From NCBI RefSeq assembly GCF_041146395.1, contig NC_090983.1, positions 62,317,501-62,381,500 of the forward strand: 64,000 nt of DNA, given 5' to 3'. The notes under the pieces were generated by a model, which saw only the letters and a program-made list of their open reading frames with translations, made no database searches and had not been told where the DNA came from. Source of the stretch: Eulemur rufifrons (taxonomy: Eukaryota; Chordata; Mammalia; Primates; Lemuridae). The first letter of the stretch is position 1. Every line of letters starts with the position of its first letter. The position numbers and the translations under genes are program-made. Positions 11,866 through 23,600 of the stretch are shown one piece after another.

Positions 11866-12922
11866 TTTTCTTTTTTCAGAAAAATAATATAATTTATTTA
11901 AAAATAATACTTTACTGCCTGACATGCCTCTATAATGCTTTTTTTTTATTTCAGCTCATTATGGGGGTACAAAAGTTCAGGTTATATATATTGCCCATGC
12001 CTCCCCATCCCCCCGAGTCTGAGCTTCAAGCGTGTGCATTCCCTAGACAGTGCACATCGCACTCATCATGTAGTTATGCACCCATCCCCTCCCCCCACCC
12101 CCATCCCCCCCAGTCACAACTTCAAGCGTGTCCATTCCCCAGACAGTGCGCATTCATACTCAACATGTAGGTATACACCCATCCCCTCCCCCCACCCCTA
12201 CCTCTGTCAGATACCCAATTGGTGTTATTCCCAAATGTGCACTCAGGGAAACCAGTTTGCTGGTGAGTACATGTGGTGCTTATTTTTCCATTCTTGGGAT
12301 ACTTAACTTAATAGAATGGGTTCCAACTCTCTCCAGGAGAACCAAAGAGATGCCATATCGCCATTATTTCTAATAGCTGAGTAATATTCCATGGTATACA
12401 TATACCACATTTTGCTAATCCATTCATGAATTGATGGGCATTTGGGTTGTTTCCACATCTTTGCAATTGTGAATTGTGCTGCTATAAATATTCGAGTGCA
12501 GGTGTCTTTTTTATAGAATGACTTTTGTTCTTCTGGGTAGATGCCCAATAATGGGATTGCTGGATCGAATGGTAGGTCTACTTGAATCTGTTTAAGGTGT
12601 CTCCATATTGCTTTCCACAGGGGTTGCACCAGTTTACAGTCCCACCAGCAGTGTATGAGTGTTCCTGTCTCTCTGCATCCACGCCAACATGTATTGTTTT
12701 GGGACTTTTTGATAAAGGCCACAAGAATCTATTTAGAACTCAGGAAAATCAGTAAGAAAAAATTGAACAACCCTATCAAAATGTGGGCAAAGGACATGAA
12801 TAGAAATTTTTCAAAAGAAGATATAAAAATGGCTAACAAACATATGAAAAAATGTTCAACATCTCTAATCATCAGGGAAATGCAAATCAAAACCACAATG
12901 AGATATCACTTAACTCCAGTGA
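11866..12922 (-). mobile_element. 5'-inverted (twin-primed) L1 with 3' transduction
   Basis: A strepsirrhine-type L1 copy flanked by a 15-bp target duplication: GATAGATATACTTCT at 11851-11865 and GATAGATGTACTTCT at 12923-12937, one mismatch. Reading from the left: a poly-T (11866-11876), 61 nt of non-L1 DNA (11878-11938) with a minus-strand AATAAA at 11893-11898, a second poly-T (11939-11951), then the L1 3'UTR and the end of ORF2 on the minus strand to about 12720. From about 12721 to 12922 the next part of ORF2 lies on the plus strand. The two ORF2 parts are adjacent in an intact L1 (compare 23950-24010), which is the classic twin-priming inversion. The copy is 5'-truncated and non-functional. 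Confidence 0.88.
12303..12722 (-). pseudogene. L1 ORF2 C-terminal remnant (139 codons)
   Basis: A minus-strand frame with the L1 ORF2p C-terminal cysteine-rich segment ([19 protein letters not shown]), then [34 protein letters not shown] and TMEYYSAIRNNGD. It keeps this segment open but has no endonuclease or RT domain, because the copy is 5'-truncated and inverted at about 12720. Not a functional gene. Confidence 0.85.
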
Positions 12923-12937
12923 GATAGATGTACTTCT

Positions 12938-13948
12938 TAATTTTCAATCTGTAACCCCTTTATTTACTTTCCTACTTTATGCGCTACCCATAACCTCCAA
13001 TGGAATGTTAAATAAAAGTTGTGTGTGGAGATTTTTGCCTTGTTCCTGATCTTAGAGGGAAAACAATTCAGTTTTTTACTCTGAAATATGATTTCAAAAG
13101 AGGCTTTTCATAGGTGCCCTTTGTCACATTGAGGAAATTCCCTTATATTACTAGCTTAACTAACTAAAGGTTTTTTAAATGATGAATTAATATTTGAATT
13201 AATATTCAATATTATCATTTTCCTACAACTATTAAGATTATATATATTATATAAGAGGATTATATATATATGAGATTATATATATATATATATACACACA
13301 TAGATAGATAGATCTTTTTCTGTCAGTATGGTGAATTATGTTGATTTTTAAATGTTAAACCATCTTTACACTCCTGAGACAAACTCCATTCAGTTTTCTA
13401 ACTGTTTTAGGGAGGGTGGGAAATGCATATATGTTCATAAAAATATTGGTTGCAGTATCTGATTGTTGTTCTTGTGATTTGGGTATTTTCCTTCTGCTTC
13501 TTTCTGTGAAAAATTGTTTGGAATTGGTAATATTTGATACTTAAATGTTTGGTAAAATTCACCAGTGGAGCCTTCTGTAACTGGAATTTATTTTAAGGAA
13601 AGTTTTAACTATAAATTTTATTTTTTAAATAATTATAGGGCTATTCAAATCACGTATTTCTTCTTGAGTGAACTTTCTTACTTTACATCTTTCATGGATA
13701 TGTGTACTTCATCTAATTTGGCAAATTTGTTGGCAGAAAGCTTTTTCATAAATTTTAAAGTTATTTTTTAAATGACTATAGAATATGAAACATTGATTCC
13801 TTTTTTATTCCTGATATTGGTAATTTGTTTCCCCTCTTTTCCCCACTGATCCATCTGACTAGAGGTTTATAAATTGTGTTGATCTTTTCAACGAGAAAGT
13901 CACAGTTTTCATTGATTTTCTCTATAGATTTTTGTTGTCTATTTTATT
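12938..13948 (-). mobile_element. Ancient L1, continued (minus strand)
   Basis: The old L1 resumes after the twin-primed insertion. TTTTTGCCTTGTTCCTGATCTTAGAGGG (13034-13062) is typical reverse L1 ORF2, as is GTTGATCTTTTCAACGAGAAAGTCACAG (13878-13906). An AT/GATA microsatellite expanded at about 13235-13312. The mariner at 13950 interrupts it. Confidence 0.65.
13235..13312. repeat. (AT)n/(GATA)n microsatellite
   Basis: Interrupted TATATA runs, a CACACA stretch and three GATA units (ending TAGATAGATAGATC). Confidence 0.9.
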
Positions 13949-13949
13949 A

Positions 13950-15212
13950 GGTTATTAAGTATGAAATGTCTTATTTCCTAAAGTACTAAATTTGAAAGTT
14001 GATATTTCTGACATTTCACTCTGATACCTGTTTTATTTTTATGGTGAAGGTATATCCTCAGTATTTCAAATGCACATTTTGGCTTGTGATTATCTTTCAA
14101 ATTTTTTTTTAGAACAATTTTTGTGGAACCATGGATAAGTAAAAATGTTGTGTTATTTTCGAATATGAGTTCCCTCGTGGAACCAATGCAGTACAGACAT
14201 CTTGAAATATCAATGAAATATTTGGGAAGGCTGTGGCTAATGAACACACAGTACATCAATCATTTGAGAAATTCCGTTCTGGTGAGTTTAATCTTGAAAA
14301 TGAGCCCCACGGGTAACCTGAAACCAAGGTGGATAATGAAGAGCTGAAAGCTGTAGTGGAAGCAAATCCATCTCAACCTAAGTGTGAATTAGCAGCAAGG
14401 TTTGACGTTACTATTCCACCAATATTGGACAATTTGAAACAAATAGGCAAAGTAAAGAAGCTGGATAGATGGGTTCCGCATGAATTAAACGAGCGTCACA
14501 AGAGAAATCATCTCTAAGTTTGCCTTTCTTTGCTGTCACAACATAAAGGCAAACCATTTCTACACCATATTGTTATGTGTGATGACAAATGGATTCTTTC
14601 TGACAATCACAAGCATGAGGCACAATGGTTGGACAAAGATAAAGTGCCAAACCACAGTTCAAAACTGAATAGTCATCCAAAAAAGCTAATGGTGTCTGGT
14701 GGTCTAGCACTGGTATTATCCACTACAGCTTCATGAAACCTGGTCAGTCGATTACAGCAGATGTCTACTGCAGCCAATTGGATGAAATTATCAGGATGCT
14801 TGTGATTAAGCCACTGAAATTGGTAAATAGAGACAAGCCAATCCTCTTGCAAGACCGCATGTCACAAAAAACAATGTTGCTCAAACTACAGAGTCTGGAC
14901 TTGGAAATTCTCTGTCATTTACCATGTTCACCAGAACTTGCACCAGCTGACTACCACTTCTTCCAGGCTTTGGACCACTTCTTGCAAGGAAAAATTTTCA
15001 GTTCTCAACAAGCCGTGGAAAAATGCCTTTCTCGATTTCATTGCCACTTGTTCTCCAGGCTCTCTTCACTGCTGGCATAAACTAGTACCATTAAGATGGC
15101 AAAACTGTGTCAATAATTTAGGGGCATACTTTGATTGATTGTATTGCTTCTTGTTTGAGATATAATAAACTAAACTTTTGATTCGAAATAGGACATATTT
15201 TTAAAAATAAGC
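13950..15212 (+). mobile_element. Mariner transposon, Hsmar2-type, copy 1
   Basis: About 1.26 kb, starting GGTTATTAAGTATGAAATGT after a TA (13948-13949). The right end near 15181-15212 is a decayed inverted copy (GAAATAGGACAT). The interior encodes a broken mariner transposase and ends with the family-typical AGATATAATAAACTAAACTTTTGATTC. It lies inside the old minus-strand L1, so it is younger than that L1. Hsmar2 is my best family match from memory; it is clearly not Hsmar1, whose ends differ. Confidence 0.82.
14131..15138 (+). pseudogene. Mariner transposase pseudogene (copy 1)
   Basis: The reading frame starts at ATG 14131 with a stop three codons in (ATGGATAAGTAA), then is split by frameshifts into pieces. 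14329-14517 carries the helix-turn-helix segment (CELAARFDVTIPPILDNLKQ, then VKKLDRWVPHELNERH). 14530-14736 carries HHIVMCDDKWI with the first catalytic Asp. 14733-15080 carries ILLQDRMS, where the second catalytic Asp region is eroded, and then the third Asp in CSPELAPADYHFFQALDHFLQGK. The frame would end at TGA 15138. Mariner transposases have about 340 residues and a D,D34D triad; this one is dead. Confidence 0.88.
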
Positions 15213-15344
15213 TTTTAAATCTATAAATTTCCCTTTTTGCCCTGCTTTATTTCCATCTCACAAATTCTGATATGTCACGTTTTTCTTTCTCATTGTTTTA
15301 AGTATTTTCTAATTTTACTTATAATTTCCACCAGAAATATATGT

Positions 15345-15745
15345 GTGTGTGCATATACAGAGAGAAATTTATTTATAAAAACATATAAAAATCGATTGCA
15401 AGTAAAGGAATTGGTTTACATGATTGTGATGGCTGGCTAATTAATTTCTACATTGCATAGCATGCAGTCAAGAAGAACAGGCTGGAACCCTTGTGTGCAA
15501 GCTGAAGCTGTAGTTCATGGACTGAATTTATTAATATTTATTTTTTCTGGGAAGCCTAATTTTGCTTTTAGAGACTTTCAACTGATTGAATCAGGTTCAT
15601 TCTTATTATATAGTATGATCTTCCTTATTTCAAGCAAACTGACTGTAGACTTTAATTACATCTACAAATATCTTCACAGCAACACCTCAATTAGTGTTCT
15701 ATTAAATAACTTGAAACTATAGCCTAGCCAATATGATACATAAAC
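15345..15745 (+). mobile_element. Unnamed interspersed repeat (A)
   Basis: AGAGAGAAATTTATTT, AAGGAATTGGTTTACATGATTGTGATGGCTGGC, TTTCAACTGATTGAATCAGG, CATCTACAAATATCTTCACAG and ATAGCCTAGCCAATATGATACATAAACTGG form a pattern I know as a common primate interspersed repeat, but I cannot fix its name. Short ORFs inside it are chance. Confidence 0.5.
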
Positions 15746-15749
15746 TGGC

Positions 15750-15968
15750 TGCCTTAGTTCATTTGTGCTGCTATAACACAATACCATCTGCAAGGGGCTA
15801 TCTGTTTAATTGTTCCCTCCAGCCCTTTTATCAGGTTCTAATCAAATCCACATGGGCAGAGCCCTCTTGGTTTAATCATCCCTGAAAGGCACCTCTTAAT
15901 ACTATTGCACTGGGAATTTAGTTTCAACATGAATTTTGGAGGAGACACAAGCATTCAAACCATAGCAC
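15750..15968 (+). mobile_element. Unnamed interspersed repeat (B), copy 1
   Basis: CTTAGTTCATTTGTGCTGCTATAACACAATACCAT at the left and TTTCAACATGAATTTTGGAGGAGACACAAGCATTCAAACCATAGCA at the right. A longer copy of the same family is at 39050-39430. Internally deleted here. Confidence 0.6.
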
Positions 15969-15969
15969 T

Positions 15970-17866
15970 AGCCATGACCTCAACCTAGTGGTTATACAGA
16001 AGTATATTCTTAAATTTCTCAATATTTGGGAATTTTTATATATCTTCCTTTTTGCTTTCTAATTTAATTCAATTTAGCCACAGAATATACTTTGTACGAT
16101 TTAAGTATTTTTACATTTATACAGCTTATCTTGTTGATCACTTATCTTGGTAATTGTTCCATGAACACTTAAAACAAATGTGATTTCTGTTATTCTGATA
16201 TCTGGTGGAGTGTTCTATAAATGTCAAATAGCTTTAATTTGATGTTCAAGTTACTATATCTTTAGCAAAGTTTGGTTTATTTGTTCTATTTTTATTGGCA
16301 CAGAAGTGTTAAATTTTCTAACTACAATGATGGATTTGTCTATTTCTCCTTGCCCTTATAAAATTTTTCTTTAAACATTTTTAAATGATATTTTTAATAA
16401 GATATAATGTACATACCATAAAAGTTATTAAAGTTGTTCAATTCAGCAGGTTTTATAAGTATAGTCATGTGTCACTTAAAAATGGAGGTACATTCTGAGA
16501 TATGCATCATTAGGTGATTTTGTCATTCTGTAGACATCCTAGAATGTACTTACACAAACCTTAGGTGGTGTAGCCTACTACACACCCAGGCTATATGGTA
16601 TAGCCTATTTCTCCTAGGCTACAGATTTGTACATCATACAGGTTCTTACATTTATCATCATAGTCTCAATGTTCATTCTCCTTGTAGTATGTATTGGTAT
16701 CCCATTTTTATGGTCTAATAATATTCATCATATGTATATATAACTTCTATTAGTTGTTGATTCATGTGTTAAAACTCCATTATAAGTTAATACACATTTA
16801 AGGTTGTTATGTACTCTTACAGGATTAATGTTTCTGTTATTATGAAATGTCCCTCATTATTTCTGATAATTGTTCTTGTTCTGAAGTCCACTTTGTCTAA
16901 TATTAATATGGTACCTCCAGTTTTGTTTTGAAATAGAGTTTTCATGTTATAATTTTTTGCATCATTTGATTTTAAGCCTATTTGTATCTTTTTAATTTAA
17001 GTGGACATCTTGTAGACAGCATGTAGTGGGTCTTGATTTTAGGCTGACATACTCAAACTTTTAAATGGAATATTTAGATTAGTTACATTTAATATGCTTA
17101 CTCTCTTTCAATATAATTAGGATTGGGTTAAATCTATTACACGCCTATCTTTGTCCCATCTGTTCTTGATTCCTTTTCACTTCTTTTGCATTTTTTTTTT
17201 TTTTGGATTTCTTATGGTACTATTTTATCTCTACTATTGGCCCATTAGTTTTATATCTTTATTGGTTTTACAGTGATTTCCCTAGGTTTACAAAATATAT
17301 CTTTAGTTTATTACAATGTAAGTTCAAATAGTACACTGTTTCACATGTATTATAAGAAATTTATAAGAGTATATTTTCATTTCTTTCTCTATATTGCTGT
17401 AAACCTCACAATTTATTGTTATCAGTTTTATCTTAAACATTCATATATCTTTTAAAATACCTTTTAAAATTTAAGGAGAATTTTTTTGTTTTGCCCACAG
17501 ATTTACCAATTCTTGTGATCTTCATTACTTTGTGTCAATTTTCCTTTTGATATGGTTTTCTTTTTTCTAGAAGGTATTTCTTTAACACTAATTTTATCAC
17601 AGGTCTGCTGGTATTGAATTCTCTTGGCTCTCTTTTGTCTCAAAAAGTCTTTATTTTATCTTAATTTATAAAATATAATTTTGGCTGTTTAGTGAATTCT
17701 AGATTGACAACTGACAGCTGTTTATTTTGTTTTTGTTTTGTTATTAAGTATTTCATGAGTGTTGCTGAACTATATTGTTACTAGGATGGATTCTAATGAA
17801 AATTCTCCATTGTATGGAATGTGTCTCTCTTTTTTTTCCTCATTGATTTCAAGATTTTTTATGTTG
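15970..17866 (-). mobile_element. Ancient L1, continued (minus strand)
   Basis: Reverse L1 ORF2/5' region: TTCTTGTTCTGAAGTCCACTTTGTCTAATATTAATATGG (16870-16910), CATCTTGTAGACAGCATGTAGTGGGTCTTG (17005-17036), ACAGGTCTGCTGGTATTGAATTC and GTGAATTCTAGATTGACA (17690-17708). A Tigger-type fragment sits in it at about 16462-16645. The young L1 at 17867 interrupts it, and it resumes at 24639. Confidence 0.65.
16462..16645 (+). mobile_element. Tigger-type DNA transposon fragment
   Basis: GTCATGTGTCACTTAAAAATGG...ACATTCTGAGATATGCATCATTAGGTGATTTTGTCATT, then GTACTTACACAAACCTTAGGTGGTGTAGCCTACTACACACCCAGGCTATATGG. This is a familiar primate MITE pattern, different from the 757-1116 family. The right part is missing. 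Confidence 0.65.
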
Positions 17867-18045
17867 GGCTACTGGGGGAAAATGGCGGATCAGTGGTGAC
17901 CTCCTGGCTCTCTGCTCCCAGAGTAGGAGGCGAAGAACACTGCCAGCTACACACCAGTGGCTCTCACACAAGGACGCATTGTGAATCTCCAGAGAAGTAG
18001 CCTGGGACAAGCAGCGCTGGAATAAAAAAGAGGTGAGTTGGAGAA

Positions 18046-18798
18046 TCAAACACAAAGTCTGGAGAGTGCGGGATATACCATAGGGAATAGAGTGTTGGGA
18101 CTGCCATGCCGGCTGGCCAGGGCAGTGTGATCTGACCCACAGGAGGACGACACTTCCTCCATGGACTTCCACATCCACTCAGGCAGGAAAGCGCCTGAAG
18201 TCAGTACAAAGTTGTGGCACGGGCTGACAGGTTGTGTGGAGAAGAGACAATAGCGGGAAACATTTTGAACTTCCTGGTGCTCTGTCCACACTGGGCAGGA
18301 GAGGGACTGGTCTGAGTGGACACTTCCTAGGTCCTCAGGAGGGAGTTTGGAGACAAGTGCCTCGCCTCTGGCAGTCAGCCAGCAGGACCAGAACATAGGA
18401 GGTGAACACTGAAAGGGAGGTTGTGCCCCTGGAAACTGCCAAAGATTATACTGGCTCAGAGTGGGACAGAGAGTGGAGGACCCTCTACTGGACTGACGTG
18501 AGACAGTGAGATAGGGAAACAGTGGGGACAGCTGGAGGCTCATTGAGACAGCCTGCCAAACCCAGCACCTGCTGCCCCCTGAGCAGTCGCCTCCAGTGCT
18601 GGCACTCTGTGGGTGGACAGCTGCCATTTTGGGGGTCCACAGCCCAGAAACACTGTGGCACACCTTGCCGTTCTGAGCACCACCCCTTCCCCAGCCCAGC
18701 AGGGCAGACTCTGCCATTGGAGGAAGGGAGAAGGGAGAAGGGAGAAAAGTCACTTTCTCTGTGTCACTGGCCCTCTGTGGGACCTTGGAACTAAGCAA
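18046..18798 (-). CDS. Antisense open frame in L1 5'UTR (250 codons), doubtful
   Basis: A minus-strand frame of 250 codons runs antisense to the L1 5'UTR. Primate L1s are known to have an antisense promoter and a short antisense ORF0 in this region. This frame is much longer and I cannot match it to ORF0. Its content is Ser/Pro/Leu-rich with no domain I recognise. The 5'UTR is GC-rich, which makes long chance frames more likely. I list it because it is the longest frame of the element's 5'UTR. Confidence 0.2.
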   Translation of the reverse strand: MLSSKVPQRASDTEKVTFLPSPFSLPPMAESALLGWGRGGAQNGKVCHSVSGLWTPKMAAVHPQSASTGGDCSGGSRCWVWQAVSMSLQLSPLFPYLTVSRQSSRGSSTLCPTLSQYNLWQFPGAQPPFQCSPPMFWSCWLTARGEALVSKLPPEDLGSVHSDQSLSCPVWTEHQEVQNVSRYCLFSTQPVSPCHNFVLTSGAFLPEWMWKSMEEVSSSCGSDHTALASRHGSPNTLFPMVYPALSRLCV

Positions 18799-19586
18799 AA
18801 GGGGGCAGACTGTTGATTCAGTCCATCGGGCTGGTTTTGATCATCTGATAAGAACATAACACTAGGGCTTGCCCTTCCTGCCCAGGACACTGCCAGCTTT
18901 GGGGCTTGTGGACTGGGAAGGAAAATCCTGGCCAGAGTCCTCAGCAACTGCACCAATTGACATCCCCCATTAGGAGCTGCCTCACGAGTGTGGAGTGTGG
19001 TGAAAGAGCCCTGAATAACATATTAGCAGCTCTCCACCAGCAGCAAATCAAGCAACCACAGAAGTATATGCTCTCAGGTTTGCAGGTACTAGTTTCCCTT
19101 ACCCCACCTAAAGTGGCAACAGGGCTCAAGTAACCCTTGGGAGTGACAAGACATTTTCCAAAGATTGGAGCATTCCTATACCCCGTTCAGAGGTTTAGAG
19201 CCCAACACAAAGGCATTTGAATACTTTGATAAACAACTCCTCCACGCAAACTACAAGCAACAACAGAGAGGGTAAACCCATAGCTCCATACAGTGCCTTC
19301 CATCTCAAACTATTGGAGGGCAGCAGAGTTACACACACAAGACTGATTCACCACTTGGGAGCTTAAGCAAGGGGTCCAAACTCACTAATCTCCTTTGGCA
19401 AGAGGCAAAGAAAACACGTTAGAGATAACTCAACAGGTTAAAACACCTCTAAGGCAATACAGGACCAGCATGCATCTCCCCAGCACTGTCAAAGATCATC
19501 CCTTTGGGGACTTGCAGATAAGGCCATAAACCAGCCCCAGCATCCCAAGTTCTTGGCAAAGTAGTCTGATGAGAAAGAATCAGTGA

Positions 19587-20295
19587 ATGAACACAGGAAA
19601 CATGAAAGATCAGAGAGAAAAGACCCCCAAACACACACACACACAAAAAAACATTCAGTCTCCATCAATAGGTAACAATTTATACAATATGATTAAACTG
19701 ACAGAGGAAGAATTCCAAATATGGATTATTAAAAAACTCAATGGAATTGAAGTGAAAATAGAAACCCAACATAAAGAAGCCATAAGAACAATACAGGAAA
19801 TGAATGAAAAAAATCTCTAAAGAAATTGAAATACTATGGAAAAACCAAACAGAAATTCTGGAAATGAAAGATGCATTTAGGAAACTACAAAACACAGTGG
19901 AAAGCCTCAAGAACAGAATGGATCATGCAGAGGAAAGAATCTCAGAGCTTGGAGATAATGCCTATGTGCTAAACAAATTGGATGAAGAAAAGGAATACAG
20001 AAACAAGAGACAATAACAAAACATACAAGAAATGTGGGATTATGTAATGAAGCCAAATATAAGAATCATAGGCATCCCGGGAAGAAAAGAAGAAAATACA
20101 CAAGGGCTAGAAAATTTATTCCATGGAATACTGGAGGAAAATATGCCTGGCCTGGCCAGAAATCTAGATACCCAGATACAAGATGCACACAGAACTCCTG
20201 GGAGGCTCAATGTGAAAAGGCAATCACCACATCACATAGTTATTAGGCTGACCAAAGTAAACACAAAGGAAGCAATCCTTCAAGCAGTGAGATGA
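19587..20295 (+). pseudogene. L1 ORF1 pseudogene
   Basis: Broken ORF1p, the L1 RNA-binding chaperone. 19587-19820 encodes a Lys/Glu-rich N-terminal part. After a frameshift, 19804-20016 encodes coiled-coil sequence (EILEMKDAFRKLQNTVESLKNRMDHAEERISELGD). After a stop, 20032-20295 encodes the RRM start (NIRIIGIPGRKEENTQGLENLF) and the C-terminal domain (PHHIVIRLTKVNTKEAILQAVR), ending in TGA. The three pieces are collinear with an intact ORF1. Confidence 0.9.
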
Positions 20296-20667
20296 AAACA
20301 GTAGATAATCTAGAAAGGAAAACTTATCAGACTAACTGTGGACTTGTCAACTGAAACTTCACAGGCCAGAAGGGACTAGGTGCCTATCCTCAATCTTCTA
20401 AAACAGAATAATGGTCAACTTAGAATTCTCTACCCAGCAAAACTAAGCTTCATCTACGAGGGAGAAATAAAGACCTTCCTAGACAAGCAATCATTGATGG
20501 AATTTGTGAAGACCAGACCTGCCCTACAGGAAGTACTCTGACCTGCATTACACGATGAACAGTGCAATAGACACTCACCAAAGTAAAATCACTCAAGAGT
20601 TAAAGTCTAGAACCTGGATTCTGTGATGGCTCAAGGAGTAAAACAAAACAATAAGAATTCACCAAAC

Positions 20668-23600
20668 AATATGAATGGAAATCTACCCCAAATATCAATC
20701 CTCTCAATAAATTTTAATGACTTGAATTGTCCTCTCAAAGACATAGACTGGCAGAGTGGATAAAAATCCACAAGCCTAGTATCTACTGTCTACAGGAAAT
20801 GCATCTATCCCACAAAGATGCTTTCATGCTCAAGGTCAAGGGATGGAAAACAATACTCCAGGCAAATAGAAGCCAAAAGAAAGTTGGGGTGGCTATATTT
20901 ACTTCAGATAACATAAACTTTAAAATAGCAAAAGTAAGAAAGGACAAAGATGGCCACTATATAATGGTGAAAGGGAAGATCCAACAAAAAGACTTAACAA
21001 TTCTTAATATTTATGTACCCAACCCAGGAGCACCCAGATACATAAAGCAAATCCTGTTTCATCTAAATAGCATGATAAACAATAATGCCATAGTAGCCAG
21101 GGATTTCAACACCCCATTGACTGAACCGAACAGATCTTCCAAACAGAAAATAAGCAAAGAAATAATGGACTTAAATAGAGCTCTAGAACTAAAGGGTCTG
21201 ACAGACCTCTACAGAACATTCCACCCAAATAAAGCCAAATGTACATTCTTCTCATCAGCTCATGGAAATTTCTCCAAATTTGATCACATACTAGGCCACA
21301 AGTCAGATCTCAACAAATTCAAAAAAATAGAAATTATACTATGTATCTTCTCTGATCACAGTGGTATAAAATTAGAGTTCAGTTCCAACAGAAATACTCA
21401 CCACTTCACAAAGTCACGGAAATTAAACAATCTATTGTTGAATAACTATTGGGTAAAGGAGGAAATACAGAGGGAAATCAAAAGATTCTTCAAACTAAAT
21501 GATAACAGGGACACAAGTTATCAATATGGCAAAACCATTCCTGAGAGGAAAACTGATAGTATTAAATGGTCACATACAAAAAACAGAAAGCTCAGAAATC
21601 AACAAACTAATAAACAGTCTCAAGGAAGTGGAAAAGGAAGATGAAATCAATTTCAAACCTAGGAGAAGAAAAGAAATATCTAAGATCATTGCTGAACTAA
21701 GTGAAATTGAGAATAAAAAAACTATATAGAAAATCAACAAAACCAAAAGCTGGTTTTTTGAAAAGATAAACAAAATTGACATCATTTTGCTAGATTGACA
21801 AGAACTCAAAGGGAAAGGACCCTAATAAACTCAATTAGAAATGAAAAAGGAGGGGTCACAACAGACACCATGGGAATACAAAACATTATCTTTGAATACT
21901 ATAAAAACCTATATGCCCAAAAACTACATAATGTGGAGGAAATGGACAAATTCCTGGAAACATTACAACCTCCCTAAGTTCAACTAGGAGGAAATAGAAT
22001 TCCTGAACAGACCAATATCAAGCACAGAAATTGGAGCAGCATTTAAAACCCTTTCAAAAAGGAAAAGTCCCAGACCAGATGGTTTCATTCCCGAGTTCTA
22101 CCAAACATACAAAGAAGAACTCACACCTACACTACAGAAATTATTCCACAACATTCTACGAAGCCAATATCACCTTGATACCAAAGCCAGGAAAGGACAC
22201 AACAAAAAAGAAAACTACAGACCAATATACTTCATGAATATAGATATAAAAATCCTCAACAATACTTTAGCAAATCGAATCAAACAGCATATCAAAAAAA
22301 TAATTCACCATGACCAGGTGGGCTTTATCCCAGAGATGCAAAGCTGGTTCAACATATGCAAATCTATAAATGCAATACACCACATAAATAAAAGAACAAA
22401 GACCATATGATTTTCTCAATAGATGCAGAGAAAGCATTTGACAAAGTCCAGCACATCTTTATGATAAAAAACTCTTAACAAAATAGGCATAGATGGGACA
22501 TACCTTAAAATTATTAAGGCTATATATGATAAACCCACAGCCAATATCATACTGAATGGGAAAAAATTGAAACCATTCCCACTTAGAACTGGAATCAGAC
22601 AAAGTTGCCCACTATCTCCATTTCTATTCAACATAGTGCTGGAAGTCCTTGCTATAAGAATAAGACAAGAGAGGGGAATTAAGGGCATTCAAATGTGGGC
22701 AGAAGAGATCAAACTCTCACTGTTTGCTGATGATATGATATTATATCTAGAAATCCTCAAGGATTCAACCAAGAGACTCCTGGAATTGATAAATGAGTTG
22801 AGTAACGTCTCGGGATAAAAAATCAATGCACATAAATCAGAGGCATTGATATACACCAATGACAGTCAAGCTGAAAATCAAATAAAAAACTCAGCACCTT
22901 TTACAGTAGCCTCAAAGAAAATTAAATATCTAGGAATATATTTAATGAAAGAGGTGAGAGACATATACAGGAAGCACTATGAAACACTAAGAAAAGAAAT
23001 AGTAGGAGATGTAAACAGATGGAAAAATCTACCCTGCTCGTGTATTGGCAGAATCAACATTGTTAAAATGTCCACACTACCCAAAGTGATCTACACAATT
23101 AATGCAATCCCTATCAAAGTACCATCATCATTCTTTACAGATTTGGAAAAAATAATTCTATGCTTTGTATGGAACTAGAGAAGACCTTGTATAGCCAAAG
23201 CAATCTTAAGCAAAAAGAATAAATTGGGAGGTATCAGTCTACCAGACTTCAAGCTTTGCTACAAGGCTATAGTAACTAAAACAGCATGGTACTGGCACAA
23301 GACAGGGATAGAGACGTTTAGAATAGGACTGAGAACCCAGAGATGAAACCATCCACATATTGTCATCTAATCTTTGATAAAGCAGACAGAAGCATACACT
23401 GGGGAAAAGAATCTCTTTTCAATAAATGGTGCTGAGAAAACTGGATAACTACATGCAGAAGATTGAAACAGGATTCCCACCTCTCACCTCTTACAAAAAT
23501 CAATTCACGATGGATAACAGACAAATCTAAGGCATGAAACCTTAAGAATCCTAGAATAAAATGTAGGGAAGACTCTTTCAGACATCGGCCTAAGCAAAGA

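Noticed and set aside
11935..12373. 81-123-codon + strand ORFs with Pro/Ser/His runs
   Set aside because: They read the L1 3'UTR C-rich blocks in antisense; the real element is a minus-strand L1 end.
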